Assembly (NCBI RefSeq): GCF_016861975.1
Contig: NZ_BOMB01000003.1
Coordinates: 124,001 to 188,000 of the forward strand
Length of the DNA: 64,000 nucleotides
Direction: 5' to 3'
DNA from: Actinocatenispora rupis
GTDB lineage: Bacteria; Actinomycetota; Actinomycetes; Mycobacteriales; Micromonosporaceae
Below are positions 17,352 through 26,021 of this stretch, piece after piece. Every line of letters begins with the position of its first letter. Position 1 is the stretch's first letter. The translations under genes were made by a program, and so were the position numbers. The notes beneath the pieces were generated by a model that saw only the letters and a program-made list of their open reading frames with translations, had not been told where the DNA came from and did no database searches.

Positions 17352-17813
17352 TCAGAAGTCGCCGTCGGCGACCTGCAGGACCGTCAGCCCGAGGTCGCGC
17401 CAGGCGCGGACGACCTGGTTTCGGTCGTCCAACACCAGCAGCACCCGGTACCGCGGGGCGATGTGCCGGCGGTACAGCTCGGTCTTCACGACGCTGTCCT
17501 TGCGGGTGTCCCCCACCGGGCGCATGTGCAGCGCCTCGTACGGCACGGCCACGTGCTCGGCCAGCCACCGCTGCGTCGCCTCCCGGCACCCCTCCGTACG
17601 CCCGGAGCAGTACACGATCCGGTGCCCCGCCGCCGCCAGCGCCCGTACCGTCGCCACCACCGGATGGTTCGGCGTGTCCCGATGCACCCGCCGCTCGTCG
17701 TACGGCGAGCGGTCCCCGCGCAGCGCCACCGTCCCGTCCACGTCCACCAGGACGGCACTCGGCCACCCGCCGGTGCCCGCGGGAGAAGGGAAGTCGGCGG
17801 GACTGGCGGTCAT
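17352..17813 (-). CDS. Polynucleotide 3'-phosphatase, T4 Pnkp phosphatase-domain type (HAD fold)
   Basis: 153 aa, a stand-alone copy of the HAD phosphatase half of T4 polynucleotide kinase-phosphatase. Matching motifs in order: DVDGT (Asp24, Asp26) then RSPYD; HRIVYCSGR (70-72); GDTRKD (Lys105); HIAPRYRVLLVLDDR (Asp129, Asp130); and the family's VADGDF ending. Such enzymes remove 3'-phosphate or 2',3'-cyclic phosphate from RNA ends before ligation. ATG 17813 overlaps the stop of the nucleotidyltransferase upstream (ATGA), so the two are made together. A more general HAD phosphatase is possible but fits the motif set less well. Confidence 0.82.
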   Translation of the reverse strand: MTASPADFPSPAGTGGWPSAVLVDVDGTVALRGDRSPYDERRVHRDTPNHPVVATVRALAAAGHRIVYCSGRTEGCREATQRWLAEHVAVPYEALHMRPVGDTRKDSVVKTELYRRHIAPRYRVLLVLDDRNQVVRAWRDLGLTVLQVADGDF

Positions 17814-18493
17814 GCCACCGCCAGGTGTGCGGCGCGTACGGCGCGGAGCCAGCGTTCGACGGCCTCGTCGTCGGGACGGTCCGGCAGCGGGGAGCGGCCC
17901 CGGTCCAGGTCGTCGCCCGCCTCGGCCAGCAGCCGGTACGCCGCGGCCAGGTCACCGCCCGCGACCCGCTCGCCGAACCGCCGCACCGGTTCCGGGTCGG
18001 CCAGCCGGATCTCGACGGTACCGGTCCGGTAGAGCTGGCGGCCCTGCGCCACCAGCCGCGCCAGGTGCCGCGCCGCCTTCGCCACCCGCGGGTTGGCGCC
18101 GCCCGGCCCGGTGAGGCGTCGTTCCACGGTACGGAGCTGGCGCGCGGCGTACCCGAGGTAGGCGGCGCGGACCCGCGGCGCGCACAGGAACGCCCGGCGC
18201 AGCGCGACGAGGTCGTCGCCGAGCGCGGTACGCGTCTCGTACAGGTCGGGCGGCAGCCAGGCGAGTTCGGTGGCGGTCGGGTTGGCGCCGAGCGCGAGGC
18301 GGCACCACTTCGCGGCCTCGTGCAGGGTGACGTCGGGCCGCGTCGTCACGTACGATTCGCGCGGCGCGCGCAGGCCGTGCAGCTCGACCGTGTCGACCGC
18401 GAACACGCCGATCCGGTCGACGTCCGAGCCGGGCCCGGCCAGCCCGTACGCGGTCGAGCCGATGATCCCCGCCAGCAGTACGTGTCGCGCCAC
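17810..18493 (-). CDS. Predicted nucleotidyltransferase, COG3541/RlaP-like
   Basis: 227 aa from GTG 18493, seven bases after GGAGGT. The N terminus carries the Pol-beta nucleotidyltransferase signature: GSTAYGLAGPGSDVD, with Gly12-Ser13 and metal-binding Asp24 and Asp26. The rest is helical, with Arg-rich segments. The pattern fits the predicted nucleotidyltransferases of COG3541, which I recall being named RlaP and linked by gene neighbourhood to RNA ligases and RNA-end phosphatases. Here it overlaps a Pnkp-type phosphatase, supporting RNA-end repair. No ligase gene is in the window. Confidence 0.75.
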   Translation of the reverse strand: MARHVLLAGIIGSTAYGLAGPGSDVDRIGVFAVDTVELHGLRAPRESYVTTRPDVTLHEAAKWCRLALGANPTATELAWLPPDLYETRTALGDDLVALRRAFLCAPRVRAAYLGYAARQLRTVERRLTGPGGANPRVAKAARHLARLVAQGRQLYRTGTVEIRLADPEPVRRFGERVAGGDLAAAYRLLAEAGDDLDRGRSPLPDRPDDEAVERWLRAVRAAHLAVA

Positions 18494-18727
18494 CGTCCCC
18501 ACCTCCCGGACGCGGACCGTACCGATCCCGGCCGTACCACGCCACGGCGTTTCACCGTCGCCCCGGGTCGTGCGACCCATCGCGGCTCCGGCGCGCACGG
18601 TCGGCCGCCGGCGCGCGGTGCCACGGACAGGTCACGCACGGCCACCCGTGGGCGCGCGGATGCCATACCGGGGAAGGAATGCAGGAACCGCGAGGGGTAC
18701 GGTCGGTCCCGGACTCCGGGAGGTCTG

Positions 18728-19456
18728 ATGGCGGACAGCAGGGCGGCGGTCGTCACGGGTGGCTCGCGCGGCATCGGCCGCGCCATCGTGGAACGACTGT
18801 GCCGGGACGGCGTCGACGTCGTGTTCAGCTACGCGAGCGGTGTCGACGCCGCCGACGAGGTGGTGCGGGCGACGGGCGGCCGGGCCACCGCGGTCGCCGC
18901 CGACCTGACCGAGCCGGACGCCGCGGAGGCGTTGATGGCGCGGGCGACGGAGACGCTCGGCGGGCTGGACATCCTGGTGAACAACGCGGCGCTGCGGTTC
19001 ACCCCGACGCCGCTCGCCGACACCGATCCGGAGACGTACGACCGGGTGCTGGCGGTCAACGCCCGTGCCGCGTTCACCACCATCCGGTACGCGGCACGGC
19101 ACATGCGCGACGACGGTCGCATCGTCAACATCTCCACGCTGAACACGGTGCGCGCCGCACCCGGCATCGCCCCGTACGCGGCGAGCAAGGGCGCGATCGA
19201 GCAGCTCACCGCGGTCGCCGCCGTCGAACTGGGCGAGCGCGGCATCACCGTCAACACCGTCTCGCCGGGCGCGACCGACACCGAACTGCTGCGCGACACC
19301 AACCCGCCGGAGCGGCTGGCGATGATCCCGGCGCTGACCCCGCTTCGCCGCATCGGTACGCCCGAGGACGTCGCCGACGCGGTCGCCATGCTGCTCGGCC
19401 CGGACGCCCGTTGGATCACCGGCCAGAACGTGCGCGCCAGCGGCGGCCTCACCTGA
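18728..19456 (+). CDS. SDR-family oxidoreductase (FabG-like)
   Basis: 242 aa from ATG 18728. Classical short-chain dehydrogenase: TGGSRGIG cofactor loop at 10-17, NNAA near 86, catalytic Ser136, Tyr150 and Lys154 (YAASK), and PGATDTE after the active site. NADP(H) is likely from the basic residue after the Gly motif. Substrate unknown. The 234 bp upstream hold only the divergent start region of the nucleotidyltransferase gene. Confidence 0.92.
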   Translation: MADSRAAVVTGGSRGIGRAIVERLCRDGVDVVFSYASGVDAADEVVRATGGRATAVAADLTEPDAAEALMARATETLGGLDILVNNAALRFTPTPLADTDPETYDRVLAVNARAAFTTIRYAARHMRDDGRIVNISTLNTVRAAPGIAPYAASKGAIEQLTAVAAVELGERGITVNTVSPGATDTELLRDTNPPERLAMIPALTPLRRIGTPEDVADAVAMLLGPDARWITGQNVRASGGLT

Positions 19457-19463
19457 CCACCGC

Positions 19464-19678
19464 GCCAGCGGTCACGTCGGCGCCCGCGGCCACTCCGATG
19501 CGGGCGGCCACTCCGATGCGCGCGGTCATGTCGGCGCCCGCGGCCACGTGGATGCCAGCGGTAGCTTCGACGCCGCGGTCACTTCGACGCCGCGCTCATT
19601 CCGATGCGCGCGGTCACTTCGGCACCCGCGCTCACTAGATGCCCGCGGACACTTCGATGCCAGCGGTCACTTCGACCT
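19464..19678. repeat. About twelve imperfect 17-18 bp tandem repeats
   Basis: Units such as GCCAGCGGTCACGTCGGC, GCCCGCGGCCACTCCGAT and GCGCGCGGTCACTTCGGC follow one another from just after the SDR stop to the last codons of the convergent L,D-transpeptidase gene. Consensus GCSNGCGGYCACTTCGAY. No start codon with a binding site is linked to it, so it reads as a non-coding minisatellite in a convergent gap. Confidence 0.7.
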
Positions 19679-20659
19679 GGCGTGCACGGCGCCGCCACGT
19701 ACCCAGGTGTTCCAGTCGAGGTTCCAGTCGCCGTAGCCGTCCCAGGACGGCATCGGCTTGCCGCCGGTGTGCGCGTACGTGACGACGTCGCCGACCGCGG
19801 AGAAGCCGTAGAACCACTTCGCGTCGGCGACGTTGAGGTTGGTGCAGCCGTTGGACGTGGACCGGGAGCCGATGTTGCCGGTGTTCCACGACGCGGCGTG
19901 CACGTACTCCCCGGAGTTCGTGACCCGCACTGACCAGGGCACGATCTCGTCGTACCTGTTGCCGGGGGTGTTGGAGGTCATCCGCACCTCGCCGTCCGGG
20001 CGCATCTTCCCGGTCTTCGGGTCGTTCTCCCCCTTCTGCATCAACACCTTCGTCCCCGTGTACGTCGGGGTGGTGGCCTTGCCGCAGGAGGTGGGCAGCG
20101 TACGGACGGTGCGGCCGTCGGAGACCACGGTCATCTTCTCGGCGGAGCAGTCGACGGACGACACGTTCGCCGCACCGGTGGAGACGGCGAGGGTGAGGCT
20201 GTCGTCGTAGATCAGGCCGGGCCCGGCGGACAGCCCCTTCACCGGGAAGTCCACCTTGATCGACGCGTGCGCCGGCCAGTACGTCCTCGGCCGGTAGTGT
20301 GCCTCCAGCGCCTGCCCGTCCCGTCCGGTGTTCTCGAAGTACCAGGCGCCGCCGGCCGACTTGCCGTTGACGGTGACCTTCACGGCCTTGGTGAACGCGG
20401 ACGAATCGGTGATCTTCCGGTTGAAGTACGCGATGAGTGGCATACCCACGCCGTACACCCCGCCGTCGGACTCCAGCAGGGAGACGTGCACGGGGGCGCC
20501 GGTCGGCTTCGGCGACGGCGAGCTGCTGTGCCGTGTCGCCGCGGACGCGGCGGGATGTCCGCCGCCACCGCCGGACGAACACGCCGCCGCGGCCAACACC
20601 AGGACCGCGGCACCGACGACACCCAGGATGCGCGCTCTGCCACCACTCATGCTCGCCAC
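19667..20659 (-). CDS. Lipoprotein L,D-transpeptidase (YkuD domain)
   Basis: 330 aa. Signal peptide with lipobox LAAAAC, Cys27. A Gly/Ser/Pro linker (30-55) leads to one or two Ig-like domains (57-170) and the YkuD catalytic domain, with His254 in YVHAASW and catalytic Cys272 in STSNGCTNL. This is the layout of actinobacterial Ldt enzymes (LdtMt2-like) that make 3-3 peptidoglycan cross-links outside the membrane and are inhibited by carbapenems. Start is GTG 20659; ATG 20650 is equally possible. Strong match on motifs. Confidence 0.93.
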   Translation of the reverse strand: MASMSGGRARILGVVGAAVLVLAAAACSSGGGGGHPAASAATRHSSSPSPKPTGAPVHVSLLESDGGVYGVGMPLIAYFNRKITDSSAFTKAVKVTVNGKSAGGAWYFENTGRDGQALEAHYRPRTYWPAHASIKVDFPVKGLSAGPGLIYDDSLTLAVSTGAANVSSVDCSAEKMTVVSDGRTVRTLPTSCGKATTPTYTGTKVLMQKGENDPKTGKMRPDGEVRMTSNTPGNRYDEIVPWSVRVTNSGEYVHAASWNTGNIGSRSTSNGCTNLNVADAKWFYGFSAVGDVVTYAHTGGKPMPSWDGYGDWNLDWNTWVRGGAVHARSK

Positions 20660-20740
20660 GCTGCCCCGTCGCGCCCCGTTGCGTCAACGTGACAGCTGTG
20701 ACCCGTTCGTACCGAACGCATGGCAGTCACCGCCCGGCGC

Positions 20741-21916
20741 TCAGGCCGCGCGCAGGGTGAGCACGGTGATCTCGCTCGGCGCGAAGATCCGCAGCGGCGG
20801 ACCCCAGAAACCGGTGCCGCGGCTGGTGTAGAGCTGGGTGCGCTCGCCGTGCCGGGTGAGGCCGGCGAGGGCGGGCTGGTCCAGCCGTACGAGGTAGTGG
20901 AACGGCCAGATCTGCCCGCCGTGGGTGTGCCCGGAGAGCTGGAGGTCGACGCCGTGCTCGACGGCGGCGCCGATCTGCTGCGGTTGGTGCGCGAGCAGCA
21001 GGACCGGCAGGTCGGGGTCGGCGCCGGCGAGCGCGGCCGCGTGGTCGGCGCGGTGCCCGGTCTTGGACGACGCGGCGGTCCGGTCGTCGACACCGGCGAC
21101 GACCAGCCGGGCGCCGTCCCGTTCGACGACGACGTGCCGGTTGTGCAGCGTCTCCCAACCCAGCTCGCGCATGTGGTCCAGCCACTCCTGCGCCTCGCCG
21201 AGGTACTCGTGGTTTCCCGTCACGTACGCCCGGGTGAGGCGGGCGCGGATGTCGGCGAGCGGCGCCGCCTGGGCGAGCCGCTGAGTCACGGAACCGTCGG
21301 CGATGTCGCCGGTGTGGCAGACGATGTCGGCGTCGAGTCCGTTGACGATCTCGGTGACGCGGGCGGACCAGCGGGCGCGGTCGATCGGGCCGTAGTGCGT
21401 GTCGGTGATGAGCACGACCCGTACGCCGTCGAGGCCGGCGCCGAGCCGGGACAGCGGCACCGACACCGAACGGACCCGCGGTACGCGCATGGCCTCCACG
21501 TATCCCCAGGCGACGAGGACGGCGGAGACGACGAGGACCGCGGCGGCGGCGATCCGGGAGCGGGTCGGGTCGGCGACCCCGGCGAGGCCGAGGACCAGGC
21601 GCAGCAGGGTGCCGGCGACGGACCAGACGAACACCACCCAGATGACGCCCAGGATGGTGTCGCCGATGCGGGCGGCCCAGTCCTGGCGTCGCGCGTGGCC
21701 GAGGAACATGGTCAGCGGGAACGCGACCAGGGCGGCGGCGAGCAGGATCGTGCCGGCCACGGTCACGCCGGCGGGCCAGGCGGTCCCGGCGCGCAGCAGC
21801 GTCCACCACGGCACGCCGAACAGCAGCGCGAGCGCCACGACGAGCGTCACGCCGAACAGCAGCGGACGCAGTGACCGCCGCCCGGCCGGTGCCTGTACGT
21901 CCTCGGTCGCGGTCAC
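20741..21916 (-). CDS. Membrane-anchored metallophosphoesterase
   Basis: 391 aa from GTG 21916 after GAGGGG. Four or five hydrophobic helices fill residues 15-135; the rest is a calcineurin-like phosphoesterase with DTHYG, HTGDIAD, GNHEY and SGHTHGGQ. This is the YkuE-like layout, whose characterised members act at the membrane on phospholipid head groups or related phosphodiesters. Substrate here not known. Not obviously in an operon. Confidence 0.9.
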   Translation of the reverse strand: MTATEDVQAPAGRRSLRPLLFGVTLVVALALLFGVPWWTLLRAGTAWPAGVTVAGTILLAAALVAFPLTMFLGHARRQDWAARIGDTILGVIWVVFVWSVAGTLLRLVLGLAGVADPTRSRIAAAAVLVVSAVLVAWGYVEAMRVPRVRSVSVPLSRLGAGLDGVRVVLITDTHYGPIDRARWSARVTEIVNGLDADIVCHTGDIADGSVTQRLAQAAPLADIRARLTRAYVTGNHEYLGEAQEWLDHMRELGWETLHNRHVVVERDGARLVVAGVDDRTAASSKTGHRADHAAALAGADPDLPVLLLAHQPQQIGAAVEHGVDLQLSGHTHGGQIWPFHYLVRLDQPALAGLTRHGERTQLYTSRGTGFWGPPLRIFAPSEITVLTLRAA

Positions 21917-22075
21917 CCGACACCCCTCGCTCACCGCCCCGGCGCCGGTGCGCCCGGGTGCGGTCAAAAGCATGGCACGCGGTACGGCCGGTCAACCAAC
22001 GGCGCCGCGGCGATCCTGTGGACACCCGGCGACCCGACGCTGTGGACAACCCACAAAACCGCCCCCGACCTGCGG

Positions 22076-22564
22076 TTACTCAGGGGTGCCGGCGCCGTCC
22101 GCCGTGGCCCCGCCGTACGGGTCGGCGTCGGCGAGGCGGTCCATCAGGTCGCCGGCGATGGCCAGCAGTTCCCGCTCGGCGGGGGTGAGACCGGTCATCG
22201 CCGCGGCGAGCCAGGTACGCCGGGCGCGGCCGTCGGCGGCGAGCGCGTCGCGGCCGGCGTCGGTCAGCGAGACGAGGCTGGCCCGTCGGTCACGCGGATC
22301 GGTACGCCGGGCGACGAGGCCGCGTTCCTCCAGGCCGGCGAGGATCCGGGTCATCGACTGGGGCGCCGCGCCGATCGACTCGGCCAGCTCGCCCGGCATC
22401 ATCTCGGGCCGGTGGGCGAGCCGCAGCAGAACGCCGAGCATGCCCATGCTGAGCCGGGTGCCGCGGGGCCGCTCCGAGCGCATCCGGCTGCCGAGCCGGA
22501 CCACGCCGGACAGCACCCGGTCCGCGGCACGTACGGTCGCCTCGTCGGGTGCCGGTTCGCCCAT
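22076..22564 (-). CDS. MarR-family transcriptional regulator
   Basis: 162 aa. Winged-helix core: MPGELAESIGAAPQSMTRILAGLEERGLVARRTDPRDRRASLVSLTDAGRDAL, with flanking helices for dimerisation. Begins 9 bp after the exporter gene 22574-24361 in the same direction, so it is the second gene of that operon and probably represses it. GTTGAGT/ACTCAAC elements in front of the operon are the candidate operator. Confidence 0.93.
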   Translation of the reverse strand: MGEPAPDEATVRAADRVLSGVVRLGSRMRSERPRGTRLSMGMLGVLLRLAHRPEMMPGELAESIGAAPQSMTRILAGLEERGLVARRTDPRDRRASLVSLTDAGRDALAADGRARRTWLAAAMTGLTPAERELLAIAGDLMDRLADADPYGGATADGAGTPE

Positions 22565-22573
22565 CCGCGCAGC

Positions 22574-24361
22574 TTATCCGGCCGCGGGCGCCGGCCCGAG
22601 CACGAGCCCCGCGTACCGGCCGCCGGCGGCGAGCAGGTCGTCGTGGGTGCCGCGTTCGACGATGCGGCCGGCGTCCAGGACGACGATCTCGTCGGCGCCG
22701 CGCACGGTGGACAACCGGTGCGCGATCGCGATCGTGGTACGCCCGGCGGACAGCGCGTCGAGTGCCGCCTGCACCTCGCGTTCGGTGGCGGTGTCCAGCG
22801 CGCTGGTCGCCTCGTCGAGGACGAGTACCGGGGGGTTGCGGAGCATGGTGCGGGCGATGGCGACGCGCTGGCGTTCCCCGCCGGAGAGGCGGAACCCGCG
22901 CTCACCGACGACCGTGTCGTACCCGTCGGGCAGGGCGGCGACGACGTCGTGGATGCGGGCCGCGCGGCAGGCGGCGACCAGCTCGGCGTCGGTGGCGTCG
23001 GGGGCGGCGAAGCGCAGGTTGGCGGCGACCGTGTCGTGGAACAGGTACGTGTCCTGCGCGACGAGGCCGACCGCGCCGGACACCGACGCGAGCGTCGCGT
23101 CCCGCAGGTCCGTACCGTCGATGCGGACCGCGCCGCGGGTCGGCTCGTACAGGCGGGCCAGCAGGTAGCCGAGGGTGGTCTTGCCGGAGCCGGTCGCGCC
23201 GACCACCGCGAGCGTCCCGCCGGGCGGTACGCGCAGGTCGATGCCGCGCAGCGTCCACGCGCCGTCGCCGTCGCCGCCGTCGTCGCCGTCGCCGTCGTAG
23301 GAGAACCAGACGTCATCGAGCCGCACCTCGCCCCGCCGTACGGTGAGGGGCCGGGCGCCGGGGCGGTCGGTGATGTCCACCGGCAGGTCGAGTACCTCGA
23401 AGATGCGGCCGAAGAGGGCGAGCGAGCCGGACAGCCCCTGCCCGACGGACTGCACCGTCGTGACCGGGCCGACGAGGCGGTTCAGCATGCTGGTGAAGGC
23501 GACGATCGTGCCCAGCGTGGCGGGGCTGACGCCGTGCGCCACCTCCAGCCCGGCCAGCCAGTACACGACGGCGGGGACGGCGACCAGCGCGGCGCGGCGG
23601 GACGCGGTGGTCCACCGGCCGATCAGCGCCGACGCCGCGTCCAGCCGGGACACCTCGGCCGACTCCGCGGCGAACCGGCGGCGCAGCCCGGCCGCGTCCC
23701 CGCTGGTCTTCGCGAGGAGTACGCCGGAGACCGACAGGGACTCGGTGACCAGCGCGGTCAGCCCGGACAGCCGCCGTTGCCGGCTGCCGGTCACGGCCCG
23801 CCGGCGCCGCCCCAACCGCGGCGTGAGCAGCAGCATCGCCGGTACGACGACGAGCGCGACGAGCGCGAGCTTCCAGTCGAGTACGAGGAGGGCGGCGGCG
23901 ACGGCGAGCGCGGTGACGCCGTTGGACGCCAGCGCGGCGGCGGTGCCGCTGACGACGCCGTCCACGCCGCCGATGTCGTTGGTGATGCGGGAGACGGTGT
24001 CGCCGGACCGGGTCCGGGTGAAGAACGCCAGCGACATCGACTGGAGGTGGTCGTACACGGCGACGCGCAGGTCGTGCAGCACGCCCTGGCCGACGACCGT
24101 GGCGAGCCGGCTGGCGTACGCGCCGAGGACGGCGGTGCCGGCGGCGGACGCGAGCATGCCCAGCGCCAGCACGCTCAGCAGCGCCGTGTTCCGCTGCGGG
24201 ATCGCGGTGTCCAGGATCTCCCGCAGCAGGAACGGCGCCGACACGTTCACCGCGCCCTGCACGACGACGAGCGCGAGCAGCCCCACCACCCGCCACCGGT
24301 ACGGCCGGAACAGCCGCACGATCCGCCGCAGCGGCACCCGCTCCTCCGATTTGGTACTCAT
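22574..24361 (-). CDS. ABC exporter half-transporter (membrane domain plus ATPase)
   Basis: 595 aa. Six-helix exporter membrane domain (20-310), then a linker and the ATPase: Walker A VVGATGSGKTTLG, signature RLSGGERQRVAI, Walker B VLVLDEATSALD, H-loop IAHRLSTV. A short Asp/Gly repeat (DGDGDDGGDGDG) precedes Walker A, an odd low-complexity insertion. It likely forms a homodimer that exports a lipid or drug, under control of the MarR protein in the same operon. ATG 24361 has no Shine-Dalgarno; TAAGAT lies 9 bp upstream, so the mRNA is nearly leaderless. Confidence 0.93.
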   Translation of the reverse strand: MSTKSEERVPLRRIVRLFRPYRWRVVGLLALVVVQGAVNVSAPFLLREILDTAIPQRNTALLSVLALGMLASAAGTAVLGAYASRLATVVGQGVLHDLRVAVYDHLQSMSLAFFTRTRSGDTVSRITNDIGGVDGVVSGTAAALASNGVTALAVAAALLVLDWKLALVALVVVPAMLLLTPRLGRRRRAVTGSRQRRLSGLTALVTESLSVSGVLLAKTSGDAAGLRRRFAAESAEVSRLDAASALIGRWTTASRRAALVAVPAVVYWLAGLEVAHGVSPATLGTIVAFTSMLNRLVGPVTTVQSVGQGLSGSLALFGRIFEVLDLPVDITDRPGARPLTVRRGEVRLDDVWFSYDGDGDDGGDGDGAWTLRGIDLRVPPGGTLAVVGATGSGKTTLGYLLARLYEPTRGAVRIDGTDLRDATLASVSGAVGLVAQDTYLFHDTVAANLRFAAPDATDAELVAACRAARIHDVVAALPDGYDTVVGERGFRLSGGERQRVAIARTMLRNPPVLVLDEATSALDTATEREVQAALDALSAGRTTIAIAHRLSTVRGADEIVVLDAGRIVERGTHDDLLAAGGRYAGLVLGPAPAAG

Positions 24362-24459
24362 GTGTTGAGTATCTTAGAGGCGTGCTGCGCGCAAAAGCGA
24401 ATTAACTCAACCGAACTATGCGAGGAGACGTGACGAAAAAGTCAGCAGATGTTGAGTGA
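24362..24459. promoter_or_regulatory. Control region with three GTTGAGT elements; MarR operator candidate
   Basis: GTTGAGT at 24364-24370, its reverse complement ACTCAAC at 24405-24411, and GTTGAGT at 24451-24457. The first overlaps the gap between a minus-strand -10 (TAAGAT, 24376-24371) and the exporter start, ideal for repression. The forward strand also has AGGAGAC plus GTG at 24430 with only nine codons, perhaps the stub of a lost gene. Confidence 0.5.
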
Positions 24460-24460
24460 A

Positions 24461-25018
24461 TCAGCGAACGAGGTCGGCCGCGAGCGCGGCGTAGACGTAC
24501 TCGCTGCCCCAGCGGTCGCCGTCCAGGTCGTTCTCCACCAGGTGCGCCTCGCGGCGCATGCCGAGCCGTTCGCACAGCCGCACCGACGCGGTGTTCTCCA
24601 CGTCCAGCCGGGCGAACACCCGGTGCACCCCGAGCACGTCGAACGCGCGGGCCGCGAGCGCGCGCGCCGCCTCCGTCGCGTACCCGTGGCCGGCGTGCGC
24701 CGGATGGAACACCCAGCCGATCTCCGCCTGCCGGGCCCGCGCGCTGCGCAACGTCAGCACCACCGAGCCGAGTACGCCCGGCTCGTCCCGCCGGCACACC
24801 GCCAGCCCGATGTCGTCCCCGTCGACCGCCCAGCGCAGCTCCGCCGCGGCCCGCCGCGCGACCAGCTCCGCGCACTGCGCCCGGCTCAGCGGCGGCCGGT
24901 ACAGGTAGCGCGCGACCTCGGGGAGGCGCTGGTAGGCGTACACGTCGGCGACGTCGTCGGGGGCGAAGCGGCGCAGCACCAACCGGTCCGTGCCGACCGG
25001 CGTCGCGAGCACGTCCAC
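24461..25018 (-). CDS. GNAT-family N-acetyltransferase (RimJ/RimL-like)
   Basis: 185 aa from GTG 25018, five bases after GAGGAG. Typical RimJ-like order: TDRLVLRRFAPDDVADVYAY at the N terminus, GSVVLTL, IGWVFHPAHAGHGYATEAARALAARAF as the acetyl-CoA loop, and RLDVENTASVRLCERLGMRREA at the end. It would acetylate a protein N terminus or a small amine; substrate not readable. Its promoter region is shared with the divergent TrmH-type gene. Confidence 0.9.
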   Translation of the reverse strand: MDVLATPVGTDRLVLRRFAPDDVADVYAYQRLPEVARYLYRPPLSRAQCAELVARRAAAELRWAVDGDDIGLAVCRRDEPGVLGSVVLTLRSARARQAEIGWVFHPAHAGHGYATEAARALAARAFDVLGVHRVFARLDVENTASVRLCERLGMRREAHLVENDLDGDRWGSEYVYAALAADLVR

Positions 25019-25120
25019 AGGGCTCCTCGGGTCCTCGGCATCGGTACGGCCGGGCGCCCCACGGTACCCGGCACGCGGCCGGATAACCTGGTCCGTCGGA
25101 CGTACGAGGGGGCGGCAGCG

Positions 25121-25972
25121 GTGGCAGGCCGGCACGACGACACGGGGCAACGGAACCCGAAGGACACGTTCATCACGGTGTACGGCCGGATGCCCGTGCT
25201 GGAGGTGCTGTCCGACCGCGCCCTGCGCGTCGACAAGCTGGTCGTCGCGGACTCCGCGCGCGGCGGCAACCTCGACCGGATCCTCGACCTCGCCGCCCGC
25301 CAGGGCGTACCGGTGCGGACCGCGCCGGCTCAACGGGTCAAACTGCTCGCCGGCAACGGAAAGCACGACCAGGGCATCATCGCCGACGTGGTCGCGCCCC
25401 GGATGCGCGGCCTCGCCGAGTTCGTCCGGAGCATACGGTCCGGGGGCCGGCACGACGTGCTGATCCTCGACGGCGTCAACAACCCCGCCAACGTCGGCAT
25501 GATCATCCGTACCGCGACCGCGGCCGGTGTGTCCGCCGTCGTACTCCCCCGCGCCGGCTCCCCCGACATCGACCCGCTCGTCATCAAGGCGTCCGCGGGC
25601 GTCGCGTTCCGCGCGTCCATCGTGCGCTGCCGTACCGCGGCCGAGGCGGTGCGCGAACTGTCCCGCATCGGCTTCCGCGTGCACGGGCTGTCCGGCGACG
25701 GCCGGTCCACCCTCTACCGCGAACGGTTCCCCGGACTGTCCGCGTTCGTCCTCGGCAACGAGACCGAAGGGCTGTCCCGCGAGACCGCCGAGCTCGTCGA
25801 CCGCTGGATCTCCATCCCGATGGCCGGCGGCGTCGAGTCCCTCAACGTGGCCAGCGCCGCCGCCGTCCTCTGCTTCGATCTGGTACGCCGCGCCGAGGAG
25901 CGCGCCGACGCCCCCGCCGACCGCCCGCGCCCCACGCGCCAGACACGTCCCCCGGCGCGCCGCCGCCGCTGA
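25121..25972 (+). CDS. SpoU/TrmH-family RNA 2'-O-methyltransferase
   Basis: 283 aa from GTG 25121 after GAGGGGG. N-terminal substrate-binding domain (25-100, YGRMPVLEVL... GKHDQGIIADV) and SPOUT knot with the three SpoU motifs: NNPANVGMIIRTA, FVLGNETEGLS, IPMAGGVESLNVASAAAVL. It methylates a ribose 2'-OH on rRNA or tRNA, as RlmB or TsnR-like enzymes do; some relatives give thiostrepton-type resistance. The target cannot be chosen from sequence. TAACCT at 25084-25089 is a possible -10. The C terminus is basic (Arg/Pro-rich). Confidence 0.92.
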   Translation: MAGRHDDTGQRNPKDTFITVYGRMPVLEVLSDRALRVDKLVVADSARGGNLDRILDLAARQGVPVRTAPAQRVKLLAGNGKHDQGIIADVVAPRMRGLAEFVRSIRSGGRHDVLILDGVNNPANVGMIIRTATAAGVSAVVLPRAGSPDIDPLVIKASAGVAFRASIVRCRTAAEAVRELSRIGFRVHGLSGDGRSTLYRERFPGLSAFVLGNETEGLSRETAELVDRWISIPMAGGVESLNVASAAAVLCFDLVRRAEERADAPADRPRPTRQTRPPARRRR

Positions 25973-26021
25973 CCCGAGTGGCGGGGTCCTCCACACCGGG
26001 ATCCGTTGCGTACCAAGGGGG

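Noticed and set aside
19464-19678. CRISPR-like array
   Set aside because: Units are contiguous and degenerate with no unique spacers, and no cas gene is present.
24430-24459. Functional nine-codon gene
   Set aside because: Too short to support; kept only as a possible gene stub.
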